Positions 1-7,897 of a stretch of 64,000 nt of DNA are shown here, piece by piece. The notes below the pieces were generated by a model that was not told the DNA's origin, searched no databases, and saw nothing but the letters and a program-made list of their open reading frames with translations. Position 1 is the stretch's first letter. Each line of letters starts with the position of its first letter. The stretch covers positions 77,365-141,364 of the forward strand of contig CAKRLE010000008.1 in assembly GCA_934359185.1 (NCBI GenBank), written 5' to 3'. Made by a program: the position numbers and the translations under genes. The stretch comes from an uncultured Lachnospira sp. (lineage in GTDB: Bacteria > Bacillota > Clostridia > Lachnospirales > Lachnospiraceae).

Positions 1-12
1 TAACCCCAAATA

Positions 13-552
13 CTAAACTAACTTCACGTCAGTAAAGCTAATCTCGACCGGTGTTTCACGGCCAAACATCTCAACATTGATTGTAAGACACTGCTTACCC
101 TCGTTGATCCCTTTAATCACTCCTACAGTGTTCTCCCAGGCACCTGAAAGAACTTCAACCTGATCGCCAACCTTGCCATCGAATGACACAACAGGTTTAA
201 TCTCTGCCGCATCTTCAGGAAGGATGACGCCGAGTGCTTTAATCTCAGCAGGAGTAAGTGGTACTGGTTTTGATCCTGGTCCAACGAATCCTGTAACGCC
301 TCTGGTATTACGAACTACATACCAACTATCATCGTTCATAACCATCTTAATGAGTACGTAGCCAGGGAGCATTTTTCTCTGAGCAGACTTTTTAGAACCA
401 TTCTTGACCTCTACAACAGTCTCAAGAGGAACGATAACCTCTAAAATCTGGTCTGCAAGATCTCTGTTCTCAACCGCCTTCTCAATGTTCGCCTTGACTT
501 TATTCTCATAACCAGAATAAGTATGCACTACATACCATTTTGCTTCGTCCAT
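13..552 (-). CDS. nusG: Transcription termination/antitermination protein NusG
   Basis: NusG binds RNA polymerase and modulates pausing, termination and transcription-translation coupling. The 179-aa product begins with the NGN-domain start KWYVVHTYSGYENKV, has the typical PGYVLIKM and VRNTRGVTGFVG stretches at about residues 63-93, and ends in a KOW domain (GDQVEVLSGAWENTVGVIKG, about residues 128-147). Length is normal for the family. The ATG start is preceded by an AAGGAAAAGGTG ribosome binding site. It lies 15 nt after secE in the common rpmG-secE-nusG order; the ribosomal protein genes that usually follow (rplK, rplA) would be outside the window. Confidence 0.98.
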   Translation of the reverse strand: MDEAKWYVVHTYSGYENKVKANIEKAVENRDLADQILEVIVPLETVVEVKNGSKKSAQRKMLPGYVLIKMVMNDDSWYVVRNTRGVTGFVGPGSKPVPLTPAEIKALGVILPEDAAEIKPVVSFDGKVGDQVEVLSGAWENTVGVIKGINEGKQCLTINVEMFGRETPVEISFTDVKLV

Positions 553-567
553 TTAATCACCTTTTCC

Positions 568-771
568 TTATCTAACTAAGAATTCAATGCCAAAACGTGC
601 AACCAAATCTACTACAAAAATGATTACACCTACCAACACAGATACTGCCAAAACAGCCGCTGTCTCTTTTGTAAGTGACTTACGGTCAGGCCAAATGATT
701 TTATTAAACTCAGCTTTGAGACCCTTAAACCAGCTCTTCTTTTGCTTTGTTCCCTTAACAGTTTCACCCAT
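568..771 (-). CDS. secE: Preprotein translocase subunit SecE
   Basis: SecE is the small essential membrane subunit of the SecYEG channel. The 67-aa product has the short Gram-positive form: a basic cytoplasmic N-terminus, the conserved amphipathic segment (FKGLKAEFNKIIWPDRKSL, about residues 15-33) and one transmembrane helix (about residues 38-58). The ATG has a GAGGTAAATG-type ribosome binding site. It sits between rpmG and nusG and is probably co-transcribed with both. Confidence 0.97.
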   Translation of the reverse strand: MGETVKGTKQKKSWFKGLKAEFNKIIWPDRKSLTKETAAVLAVSVLVGVIIFVVDLVARFGIEFLVR

Positions 772-795
772 TACTCATTTACCTCACTGTTTAGA

Positions 796-945
796 CTACT
801 TTGTTTCCTTGTGCATTGTGTGTGATTTACAGAATTTACAATATTTCTTTGTTTCCATTCTGTCAGGATGATTTTTCTTCTCCTTGGTTGTGTTGTAATT
901 ACGCTGTTTACACTCTGTACATGCCAATGTTATCTTTACTCGCAC
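796..945 (-). CDS. rpmG: 50S ribosomal protein L33
   Basis: A 49-aa reading frame starts at GTG (943-945) with GGAGGTGG just upstream and stops at 796-798. The protein begins [20 protein letters not shown] and continues with the L33 pattern, including a second CxxC (CKFC, residues 38-41). Both CxxC pairs are present, so this is the zinc-binding (C+) form. It is the first gene of the rpmG-secE-nusG operon, as in many Firmicutes. Confidence 0.95.
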   Translation of the reverse strand: MRVKITLACTECKQRNYNTTKEKKNHPDRMETKKYCKFCKSHTMHKETK

Positions 946-1064
946 AACTTCCACCTCCAATTTCTTATTAATTTGTAGGTGCTTGCAATCCGGTATTGCT
1001 ACCAGACTTTACACCAATTGGCTTTTTTTAGGCATAAAAAAAAGACCGCTTCCATAGCCAGTCT

Positions 1065-1094
1065 AATATAGCACAGTAACCGAAAGTGCGTCAA
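1065..1094 (-). promoter_or_regulatory. Sigma-A promoter of rpmG-secE-nusG
   Basis: On the minus strand TTGACG (1089-1094) is followed after 18 bp by TATATT (1065-1070), with a TG one base upstream of the -10 (extended -10). Predicted transcription start is near 1058. Confidence 0.7.
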
Positions 1095-1175
1095 CACTTT
1101 TTTTAATGTTTTTACACTAAAATGTACTATACACTACTAAAATTATTTTAGCAAGTCCTTTTTCTTTATTTGAGG

Positions 1176-1203
1176 TAAATTAAAATGCAGCTTAGTCCGA
1201 TAA
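1176..1203 (+). promoter_or_regulatory. Sigma-28 (SigD/FliA)-type promoter of the FliD-like gene
   Basis: TAAATTAA at 1176-1183 and CCGATAA at 1197-1203, with 17 bp between TAAA and CCGATAA. This is exactly the spacing seen in the flgK promoter at 32176-32203 and fits the consensus TAAA-N15-GCCGATAA. Confidence 0.7.
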
Positions 1204-1238
1204 AGATTCTAAAGATATGTGTAATCCCCAAAAAATGC

Positions 1239-1267
1239 GTGACATTTTCATTCTTGTGGTATACAAT
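1239..1267 (+). promoter_or_regulatory. Possible sigma-A promoter of the FliD-like gene
   Basis: GTGACA (1239-1244), a 17-bp spacer, and TACAAT (1262-1267). It lies downstream of the sigma-28-type site, so the gene may have two promoters. The -35 box is imperfect. Confidence 0.4.
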
Positions 1268-1390
1268 AAGGATGAGAGAGTGACTACTTATTAATATAGC
1301 ATATCTCATAGACTTATACTCTCTTCGGAAAACGGATTTTCTGGCATATACAGTTCTTACTACAATTAACAGACAAGGAGGTGACTGTTG

Positions 1391-2677
1391 ATGATTAGTA
1401 GCGCATATAGTTATTACCTTTCCCAATATGGGAATAAGGTCAACACCAAATACGACACTCATAATAAAACTCAGCTCAAAAATTCATACGGGAAAGTTGT
1501 GAAATCCAACAGTCAGTCCCCTATATATAAGATAGATATCTCTGAGAATGCCCAGAAGTATGCTATCGACCTTAAAGAACATGCACGCCAGCTTGGTTTT
1601 ATAGCAAGAGATTTATCTGATGATAAAAGCGGCGAAATGATATTTAAAAAGTCAGCAGTCAGCAGCAATCCCGATGCAGTCCAGGCTGAATATATTGGCG
1701 ACAGCAGTGCACCTGATGCTGGTGAGTTTGAAATTGCCGTCAAACAGCTTGCAGCCAGCCAGACCAATACAGGCAGCTTCCTGCAGCCAGGTTCTAAGCA
1801 CCTTAAGCCAGGCAACTATTCATTTGACTTAAATATCAATAATCTCACGTATGAATTTGAATTTAATGTATCAGATTCAGAGAACAGCAGCGACATCCAG
1901 AATAAGATATCAAGGCTGATTAACCGCTCAAAGATTGGTCTTAATTCAAGTGTAGAGACAGACAGCCTTGGCAACACCGCACTTAAGATATCATCTGATG
2001 CCACTGGTGTTACCAGCATCAAGCCTACGATATTTAACATTGAGGGTTCTGACGGAAGGGAAGATAACATACAGCTTGTTGATACATTTGGATTAGACAG
2101 GGTTACACAGTATCCTTCTAATGCAATCTATTCTGTCAATGGCAGTGAGCAGTACTCACCATCCAACGACATAAATATCAACAATACATATGCTATCCAT
2201 CTAAAACAAACAACTGGAGATACTCCATCAATTATATCTCTTAATACTGACGACAATTCTATGGTTGATACAATCAACGAGCTTTTGTCAGGATACAACA
2301 GTATGATTTCTGTATTTAAGCAGAGTTCTAATCTCGGATTTGACGGTAACGATCGTCTCAGACGTGAATTTACACGAATTGCAGATGCGCACAGTGTAAC
2401 ACTTAACAACAATGGTCTTTCAATTGAAGATGATGGTTCTATCAGCGTTGATAAAGATGCTGTAATGTCCGCTTCAAGTGACGGCAGACTAAGCAGTATC
2501 TTTGAAGAGTTAAACCAGTTCAAAAACTCAATACAACGCAAGGCCGATGACCTTGCAACTAATCCTATGGATTATGTCAACAACAAGATAATTGCTTACA
2601 AAAATCCGCACAGACCTGTCAATGACCCTTACAACTTATCCGCTTATAGCGGAATGATGTTTTCTGACTATATATAA
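1391..2677 (+). CDS. FliD-like (flagellar cap-related) protein
   Basis: A 428-aa protein resembling the middle of flagellar hook-associated protein 2. About residues 106-130 match the FliD N-domain pattern (FEIAVKQLAASQTNTGSF). About residues 140-200 match its following region (NYSFDLNINNLTYEFEFNVS, then a segment ending in LGNTALKISSDATG). Unlike true FliD it lacks the N-terminal SGlDt segment and the long C-terminal coiled coil; it starts instead with a Tyr-rich stretch (SSAYSYYLSQYGNKV). The ATG at 1391 is chosen over TTG at 1388 because AAGGAGGTGA ends 6 nt before it. It is separated from the motility block by the glycan island, but its sigma-28-type promoter places it in the flagellar regulon. 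An accessory cap or filament-associated role is inferred. Confidence 0.6.
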   Translation: MISSAYSYYLSQYGNKVNTKYDTHNKTQLKNSYGKVVKSNSQSPIYKIDISENAQKYAIDLKEHARQLGFIARDLSDDKSGEMIFKKSAVSSNPDAVQAEYIGDSSAPDAGEFEIAVKQLAASQTNTGSFLQPGSKHLKPGNYSFDLNINNLTYEFEFNVSDSENSSDIQNKISRLINRSKIGLNSSVETDSLGNTALKISSDATGVTSIKPTIFNIEGSDGREDNIQLVDTFGLDRVTQYPSNAIYSVNGSEQYSPSNDININNTYAIHLKQTTGDTPSIISLNTDDNSMVDTINELLSGYNSMISVFKQSSNLGFDGNDRLRREFTRIADAHSVTLNNNGLSIEDDGSISVDKDAVMSASSDGRLSSIFEELNQFKNSIQRKADDLATNPMDYVNNKIIAYKNPHRPVNDPYNLSAYSGMMFSDYI

Positions 2678-2712
2678 AAGTGACTGCCCTCATATCGAAG
2701 ACAGTCACTTTT
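2676..2712. terminator. Bidirectional terminator between convergent genes
   Basis: AAAAGTGACTG (2676-2686) pairs with CAGTCACTTTT (2702-2712), an 11-bp perfect stem with T-rich flanks on both strands. It overlaps the stop codon of the FliD-like gene and lies just before the end of the convergent glycosyltransferase. Confidence 0.85.
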
Positions 2713-2713
2713 A

Positions 2714-3373
2714 TTATTCACTCAGCATACTCTTATACGTTTGTTTAAATAATTTACGATTTTCATTATAATTCAAAAGATTAAGCATACCATCATCATG
2801 AAAACACCATGGTTTATCTGAAGGCGGCACAATAACATCGTATCCTGCCTTTCTGAATTCAAAGCTCTGTGATATATCGTAAAAATCCCATCCTTTAAAA
2901 ACATCCTCACGCCATAAAATATCATACTGCGTAGCCATTAAAAAACCATCAACAGCTTCTACCCTTTGCGGCTCTGTTACTTTCTTCAGTTCATTTCGTA
3001 CAGATGAATATATATTATTAGAATAGTACATTCCAACTCTTTCTCCATACCACATAACACAGCTTCGTGGCAGTTTAGGCGAACCAACCATACCTATCAT
3101 CCCCACTGATTTATCCGAAAACCCCAACAGCAGTTCACTCAAAAAATTCTTATACAGTATAAACACATCCTGATGCAGATATATTTTATATCTGGCTTCA
3201 GAACTATGCATAGCCTTATTGTAACCAGACGTCATAGAAACAGCATCATGCACTATTCTGTAATCAATAGAATACCCATCAGGCACATCCAGAGCATCTA
3301 CATACCGCAGGCACTCCGTTTCATATTGTTTATTGTTAGAACACAGTATAAAGCAGAATTGTTTTTCATTCAT
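2714..3373 (-). CDS. Glycosyltransferase, StrF-like GT2 family
   Basis: A 219-aa protein with the hallmarks of the StrF-like glycosyltransferase family (Pfam Glyco_tranf_2_5). It opens with FCFILCSNNKQYETECLRYV, then has SMTSGYNKAM (about residues 47-56), the metal-site stretch YKIYLHQDVFI (about 62-72), GMIGMVG (about 91-97), an acceptor-site segment VDGFLMATQYDILWREDVF (about 142-160) and FYDISQSFEF. The length fits a single catalytic domain with no membrane segment. It follows the unknown gene upstream by 18 nt and is the last gene of a leftward set with a GT4 enzyme. A role in building a surface or flagellin glycan is inferred from the neighbourhood; the sugar is unknown. Confidence 0.8.
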   Translation of the reverse strand: MNEKQFCFILCSNNKQYETECLRYVDALDVPDGYSIDYRIVHDAVSMTSGYNKAMHSSEARYKIYLHQDVFILYKNFLSELLLGFSDKSVGMIGMVGSPKLPRSCVMWYGERVGMYYSNNIYSSVRNELKKVTEPQRVEAVDGFLMATQYDILWREDVFKGWDFYDISQSFEFRKAGYDVIVPPSDKPWCFHDDGMLNLLNYNENRKLFKQTYKSMLSE

Positions 3374-3391
3374 CCTTATTCTCCAATTGCA

Positions 3392-3946
3392 TCATTCAAA
3401 TATCACATTATATGATTCCAAAATATCGTCATTCAGGTCTGTATATCCCTCATCATTGATAAATGCCATTACCTCATCCAGAATATACTGGCTGTCAACC
3501 GATGAACATTTTATGAGATATAATAAAGCTGCCGGCGAGATTTTTTTACTGATAAGCTCATTTACCAGCAATTTCATACTACTTTCTCTGTCCAGATTAA
3601 ATTCTATATTTAATAATATAAACTTGTATCTGTTTATCTTCTCAATCGCTCCATCTATAGAATATACACCTTTAAAAAACAGCTCATCTTCATATCCCAT
3701 ATTAAATTCTTTCATCATGATTGTTATGCCAATAATACAATATGCCATATCTGGCACAGCTTTAAAAGACTCTATAAGCGTTCCATCCTCAAAAAATGAA
3801 CACAATTCAAACAATGACTTTTTGTTATCGGCACGTAAAAACATATTTATAGCATTTCGAAGCATATCCAGTTCGCTGCCATGTGCCTCAAGCCAATAAG
3901 AATCCTTTAATAACTGCTGTTCAATATATTCTTCTGAAATTTCCAC
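3392..3946 (-). CDS. Hypothetical protein in glycan island
   Basis: I do not recognise this 184-aa protein. It appears soluble, mostly helical and acidic (start MEISEEYIEQQLLKDSYWLE), without signal peptide, membrane helix or metal motif. The GTG start has AGGAGGTCAGCA in front. It lies between a GT4 glycosyltransferase (27 nt away) and a StrF-like glycosyltransferase (18 nt away), so it is probably translated from the same transcript and may be an accessory or partner of one of them. Regularly spaced helices could suit a TPR-like fold, but I see no clear repeat. Confidence 0.7.
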   Translation of the reverse strand: MEISEEYIEQQLLKDSYWLEAHGSELDMLRNAINMFLRADNKKSLFELCSFFEDGTLIESFKAVPDMAYCIIGITIMMKEFNMGYEDELFFKGVYSIDGAIEKINRYKFILLNIEFNLDRESSMKLLVNELISKKISPAALLYLIKCSSVDSQYILDEVMAFINDEGYTDLNDDILESYNVIFE

Positions 3947-3973
3947 TGCTGACCTCCTGCTGATTTATTATCA

Positions 3974-5050
3974 TTACATTTCAGGCTTATCCAGAAGCTG
4001 CTGTATTATTATCACAAATTGTTTTACGACTTTTTGATACTCATATTTTTCGACACTATGCACACAATTACAAGGTATTATATCAGGCAGCTCTCCACTG
4101 TCTATAATATCAAGTATCTGTGCAAGCTCATCACTGCTGCCCTTAGAAAAAAAATACCCATTATATCCCGGCTGGACATATTCTGTTATACCATCAACAG
4201 GTGTAGATATAACCGGAATTCCTCTGGCAAGCGCCTCTACCGCCGCCATACAAAAGCCCTCATAATCTGATGCAACTACCAACGCTGTAATGTCATTATA
4301 ATCACACCATGGGTTGTCCTTCCAGCCACACCATGTTACCTGCTCTTCCAGCCCCAGCTGTCTCGATAACTGTTCTAATCCTGCACGTTCTTCTCCATCA
4401 CCTGCAACTCTTAACTGCCATTTATTCGTAGTTTTTGCTATAGCTCTTAATATCACATCAACTCTTTTTTCCTCGGAAAGCCTTCCTACAAATATAAGAT
4501 TTCTGGATGATTTTTTCCATGAATCAATCACATGAACGCCATTCATATCAACTGGATTCCCAATAATCTCAACATTCATATCCGGTATAACATTGAGTAT
4601 CTGTTGTTTTGCCTTATTAGTAAGAACAAGGCAGCAATCTGCGAAAGTAAGACATTCAATCCCACCAGTTCCAAACTGCTTGTAAGTCTCTATAGGAGCA
4701 TGCAGCCAGGCTATAATCCCAGGGGATATATCAACTGCTTTAACCGCAGCCCGTGCTACATATGTCATAAACGGCCATGGTGTTGCTATTATCGCCTCAG
4801 GTTTTTCATGAGTTGCCAGAAACGCTATATACATTCCTACAAAATCTTCTACACATTTCACTTTTTCCCCAACAAGAAGAGGATAAAACTCTATTGCACT
4901 ACATGTCCATTTCGGCCCATCGTAAACCATCTGGACAACCCGCACACGGATTCCGCACTCTTTCATCTTAGCAGCCACAGAATTAATTACACTTTCAACG
5001 CCACCCTTTCCAGACATCGGAACAAGAATATCAACAATGCTTCCTTCCAT
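3974..5050 (-). CDS. Glycosyltransferase family 4 (GT-B fold)
   Basis: A 358-aa retaining GT-B glycosyltransferase. The N-terminal half has the Gly-rich acceptor loop (PMSGKGGVESVINSVAAKM, about residues 12-30). The C-terminal half has the donor-binding Glyco_trans_1 domain: NLIFVGRLSEEKRVDVILRA (about 184-203), WQLRVAGDGEE, and the E-x7-E motif DYEGFCMAAVEALARGIPVI (about 263-282). The ATG has GAGGAAATTTC upstream. It probably transfers a nucleotide-activated sugar during glycan assembly in the cytoplasm; donor and acceptor cannot be read from the sequence. It is the first gene of the leftward set ending at 2714 and follows a terminator that closes the small gene upstream. Confidence 0.88.
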   Translation of the reverse strand: MEGSIVDILVPMSGKGGVESVINSVAAKMKECGIRVRVVQMVYDGPKWTCSAIEFYPLLVGEKVKCVEDFVGMYIAFLATHEKPEAIIATPWPFMTYVARAAVKAVDISPGIIAWLHAPIETYKQFGTGGIECLTFADCCLVLTNKAKQQILNVIPDMNVEIIGNPVDMNGVHVIDSWKKSSRNLIFVGRLSEEKRVDVILRAIAKTTNKWQLRVAGDGEERAGLEQLSRQLGLEEQVTWCGWKDNPWCDYNDITALVVASDYEGFCMAAVEALARGIPVISTPVDGITEYVQPGYNGYFFSKGSSDELAQILDIIDSGELPDIIPCNCVHSVEKYEYQKVVKQFVIIIQQLLDKPEM

Positions 5051-5070
5051 GAAATTTCCTCCTCATATTA

Positions 5071-5107
5071 AAAATTCCTGCCCAGGCTCCTTCCCAGGCA
5101 GGAATTT
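5071..5107 (-). terminator. Rho-independent terminator after the small sigma-28 gene
   Basis: AAATTCCTGCC (5072-5082) pairs with GGCAGGAATTT (5097-5107), an 11-bp perfect stem with a 14-nt loop, followed on the minus strand by a short T run. It separates the 5151-5516 gene from the GT4 gene downstream. Confidence 0.75.
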
Positions 5108-5150
5108 AAAATGGATGATAAAATAACCAGTCATCACAGCCAAATGAGAA

Positions 5151-5516
5151 CTAGTTACTTGTCAGCTTTTCTGCGGCTTCCCTAAATGATTTAACGAAGC
5201 CCCCAACCTCTGTAAATGCCTCTGCAAGCATAACATCATTTTTCGCTGTGCCCGCTGAATTCATCTTTAATATAGCAGCATTTACTGTATCTTTGTCAAC
5301 AACAACAGAATCTTTATTAACAAGATCTCTTGTTCCATTATACACTTCAATTATCCAGTTAAGTCCATTCTGTATGCTCTTAATGTATTCGTCTGTATCT
5401 TCAAGCCTTTTTCCATTAAGCTCTCCAACAACATTATTAATTGCATTCTCTATCTTTGCGCAGTAAGGAGCAACAACTTTAAGTGCTTCTAACTGCTGTG
5501 TAAGCATATCTTCCAT
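5151..5516 (-). CDS. Unknown small protein with a sigma-28-type promoter
   Basis: No family recognised. From ATG at 5514-5516 the product is 121 aa: helical, soluble, start MEDMLTQQLEALKVVAPYCA, with no signal peptide. An alternative TTG start at 5558, preceded by AAGGATGAA, would add 14 residues (MFYLAEYDRKVWIR). A close match to the sigma-28 consensus lies at 5582-5609 and a terminator follows at 5071-5107, so the gene looks monocistronic and flagellum-regulated. GGA trinucleotides crowd the start (AAGGATG, ATGGATA, ACGGATG), which could allow CsrA control. Size and helicity would suit a filament-associated protein, export chaperone or regulator, but this is only inference. Confidence 0.75.
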   Translation of the reverse strand: MEDMLTQQLEALKVVAPYCAKIENAINNVVGELNGKRLEDTDEYIKSIQNGLNWIIEVYNGTRDLVNKDSVVVDKDTVNAAILKMNSAGTAKNDVMLAEAFTEVGGFVKSFREAAEKLTSN

Positions 5517-5581
5517 CCGTATCCATACCTTTCTGTCATATTCAGCTAAATAAAACAATTCATCCTTGAATTACAATATAG

Positions 5582-5609
5582 ATATCGGAACTTTTCTGGA
5601 CAAACTTAA
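5582..5609 (-). promoter_or_regulatory. Sigma-28-type promoter of the 121-aa gene
   Basis: Minus strand: TTAAGTTT (5602-5609), 13 bp, CCGATAT (5582-5588). It is nearly identical to the boxes of the second flagellin promoter (TTAAGTTT, CCGATAT), with one extra spacer base. Confidence 0.75.
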
Positions 5610-5616
5610 CCATCTT

Positions 5617-6498
5617 TTATTTAATTTTCAATAAAGCATCAATTCTCCCACTCTGAAGTAATGGAATCGCATCATATATCTTTTCATAATCCCAATCCCA
5701 CCACTTTATGTCCAGTAATTTATCAATAATATCATCTGAAAAACGTTTTTTTATCAGTTTAGCAGGAACTCCCCCAACCACTGTATATGGAGCAACGTCC
5801 TTTGAAACTGTAGCATTGGCTGCAATCACCGCACCATCACCTATTGTCACCCCTGATAATATAGTCACTCCACGTCCTATCCATACATCGTTTCCAATTG
5901 CAATATCGCCCTTGGTGATTGGGTGTCCCTCTATATAATTATAGTCCTGTAAATACATATTAAATGGATATGTCGAAATCCAATCCACCCTATGCAAACC
6001 ACCACATAAAATTGTAACACATTCTGCAATAGAACAAAATTTTCCAATTCTTAATTTAGTCTCATCATTTTCATATGTTCTCACTGTTGGTATTCCATAT
6101 GTGAACTTGCCAATAGATACTTGGTCGTTTTCATACATACATATATAATCTAAATATATTTCTTTTTCCAAAAGCATCATTTTTTGCTTTTTAGATAAAA
6201 ATTTTTCCACATATGAAAAATTTTTTATCTGATCTTTCTGGACTATCTTTGATAAAACTGACACAAAACTACTATCATCACTTATGCAATTAAATACATA
6301 ATCAATTTTCATATCTGCCATATGAATCATTTCATTTAGTTCTTGAACTTCCATTCCATGAAACTCATGTTTATAATTTTTCTCATCATATACTGCACAT
6401 ATATTAAAATTATAATCAGATATACTAATTCCATAAAAAACAATCTCAGCTATTTTTTCTGTACCAAGTATTACAACATTAATAATCCCATTACTCAT
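5617..6498 (-). CDS. CatB-like (XAT) acyltransferase with N-terminal Rossmann-like domain
   Basis: A 293-aa two-domain protein. Residues 1 to about 130 look like a nucleotide-sugar-binding Rossmann-like domain (NVVILGTEKIAEIVFYGISI). From about 130 onward it is a left-handed beta-helix acyltransferase of the xenobiotic/CatB group: hexapeptide turns (IAIGNDVWIGRGVTILSGV, IGDGAVIAANATVS), the active-site histidine region GGLHRVDWISTYPF (about 166-179) and the usual VVGGVPAKLIKKRF ending. Such enzymes move an acetyl or other acyl group from acyl-CoA to a sugar hydroxyl or amine. It follows the ANL-type gene by 1 nt, so the two are tightly coupled and may act on the same acyl group. The DNA appears AT-richer than the neighbours by eye. 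Confidence 0.85.
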   Translation of the reverse strand: MSNGIINVVILGTEKIAEIVFYGISISDYNFNICAVYDEKNYKHEFHGMEVQELNEMIHMADMKIDYVFNCISDDSSFVSVLSKIVQKDQIKNFSYVEKFLSKKQKMMLLEKEIYLDYICMYENDQVSIGKFTYGIPTVRTYENDETKLRIGKFCSIAECVTILCGGLHRVDWISTYPFNMYLQDYNYIEGHPITKGDIAIGNDVWIGRGVTILSGVTIGDGAVIAANATVSKDVAPYTVVGGVPAKLIKKRFSDDIIDKLLDIKWWDWDYEKIYDAIPLLQSGRIDALLKIK

Positions 6499-6499
6499 T

Positions 6500-7894
6500 C
6501 TATGCCATTTCTTTCATAACAATTTTTTCAAGTTCTATATCGTCCACTGTTCCATCAACATTTCTTGGCAGAGGTTTATCTATAACCACAACCTTCTGGA
6601 TTTCCCATCGGTATCCCTTCTTTTCATTATATTTATCAATACGCTTTCTGTACTTATCTGGTCTGTCATCCTTATTAATAGGCACAACCACAGCAACAAG
6701 CTTATTATCACAAAGAAGAACAGTCGCTTCCGCAACACCATTAAGTGCTGTTATCTCATCACTTGTCATCTTCTTACATATCTTGATTCCTGTAGGAAGA
6801 AGGATTATCCCACTATTTCTTCTTGTTATGACAAGATTTCCCTTGCTGTTAATTCTTCCATAATCCCCAGTATGATGAACACCATCTATTATAACCATAT
6901 CTGTGGCCTTTTTATCATTATAATATCCACTTGTTATACAATCACCACTTACAAGAATCTCCCCATCAGCTGCTATTCTCACATTAGAATCATCCAGCAT
7001 CTCATAAGAACCATCCTCCGAATAGTTAATCGCCACAGATCCTGTATTTTCTGTACTGCCATAAACTGTATACACCTTGATATCTCTGTCTCTCAACCCC
7101 TCATAAAGTTCATATGGGCATGGAGCCTCACCTATAATTACCTTTTTAAGTTCCGGATTAAATGAATTAATCTTTCTCAAATATGCCATATTAGATGGAC
7201 TGCCTGGAAGGATTGTCGGACGATAATAGTATGTATCTGCATCAATATGTCTAAGCCCTCTTCCAAGACACACACTTGCGCCTCCAGCCAACGGCCATAT
7301 AATACTGTATACCAGACTAAACACCCTGCTCAACTCTATCTGCGATAATACTTTATCCTCTGGTTCACACTCACAGTGTCCATTCATCATCCTGACAGCT
7401 GCCAGAATATTATCAACTGTCAATACACATGGTTTGTCGCCATCTTCCACCGTTGCAGTAAAAATAATGATATTGCCCTCATCAGTATTCTCATCATATA
7501 CATACCCATTAACATCATCATTTTCAGCATCAGGAATTATAATTGCTTCTGCATCTGATAATATATACTGGTTAGTCGAGCATAACACATAATCTATACC
7601 AACTTTAGACAGCTTCTCCTCTCTGATATTAGCAGGCGCAAAAAAATCTATAAGCACCGCATCTTTGCCAGCAAGAATTGTTCCAAAGAAATTAACCACC
7701 CACCTGTATGATGCAGGTCCATAAATAGCTATCTCCCGTCCTTCAAAACGCTTAAGATGAATTGCTTTCTTAACAACATCATCAAACAATCCTTTATATG
7801 TGACTGATATCGTATCATATAAAACAGCTTCTTTATTTCCCCATTTATCTGCATTATCCTTAAGCATCCTGTAAAATGTTGTACACTCTGACAT
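6500..7894 (-). CDS. ANL-superfamily AMP-binding protein with degenerate motifs
   Basis: A 464-aa relative of acyl-CoA synthetases and adenylation domains. Intact motifs: A5 (YTVYGSTENTGSV, about residues 277-289) and A7 (HHTGDYG, about 346-352). The A3 phosphate loop, normally TSGTTGxPK, reads FTATVEDGDKPCVLT (about 149-163). The A10 region, normally PKTxxGKI, reads LPRNVDGTVDD near residue 445, so the catalytic lysine is replaced by threonine. It is also shorter than typical (500-550 aa). It may bind an acyl adenylate or act as a carrier without full thioesterification. The gene lies 3 nt from an upstream CgeB-like glycosyltransferase and 1 nt from the downstream acyltransferase. An acyl-activating or acyl-handling role in glycan modification is inferred. 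Confidence 0.75.
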   Translation of the reverse strand: MSECTTFYRMLKDNADKWGNKEAVLYDTISVTYKGLFDDVVKKAIHLKRFEGREIAIYGPASYRWVVNFFGTILAGKDAVLIDFFAPANIREEKLSKVGIDYVLCSTNQYILSDAEAIIIPDAENDDVNGYVYDENTDEGNIIIFTATVEDGDKPCVLTVDNILAAVRMMNGHCECEPEDKVLSQIELSRVFSLVYSIIWPLAGGASVCLGRGLRHIDADTYYYRPTILPGSPSNMAYLRKINSFNPELKKVIIGEAPCPYELYEGLRDRDIKVYTVYGSTENTGSVAINYSEDGSYEMLDDSNVRIAADGEILVSGDCITSGYYNDKKATDMVIIDGVHHTGDYGRINSKGNLVITRRNSGIILLPTGIKICKKMTSDEITALNGVAEATVLLCDNKLVAVVVPINKDDRPDKYRKRIDKYNEKKGYRWEIQKVVVIDKPLPRNVDGTVDDIELEKIVMKEMA

Positions 7895-7897
7895 ATC

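Larger units (their letters stand above)
946..1390. other. Intergenic region between divergent rpmG and the FliD-like gene
   Basis: About 445 bases without a gene. Read leftward it holds a sigma-A promoter for rpmG-secE-nusG (1065-1094) and a leader of about 115 nt. Read rightward it holds a sigma-28-type promoter (1176-1203), a sigma-A-like promoter (1239-1267), and a leader with a small hairpin that presents CGGA in its loop (GAAAA at 1328-1332 pairing with TTTTC at 1337-1341). I see no RNA gene here. Confidence 0.6.

Noticed and set aside
1044..1063. Terminator-like hairpin GACTG/CGGTC with eight T before rpmG on the minus strand.
   Set aside because: Its 5' arm lies between the -10 box (1065-1070) and the predicted start near 1058, so the hairpin would not be fully transcribed.
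4532..5071. A 179-codon plus-strand reading frame.
   Set aside because: It is antisense to the clear GT4 gene, has no ribosome binding site, and its composition is that of a shadow frame.
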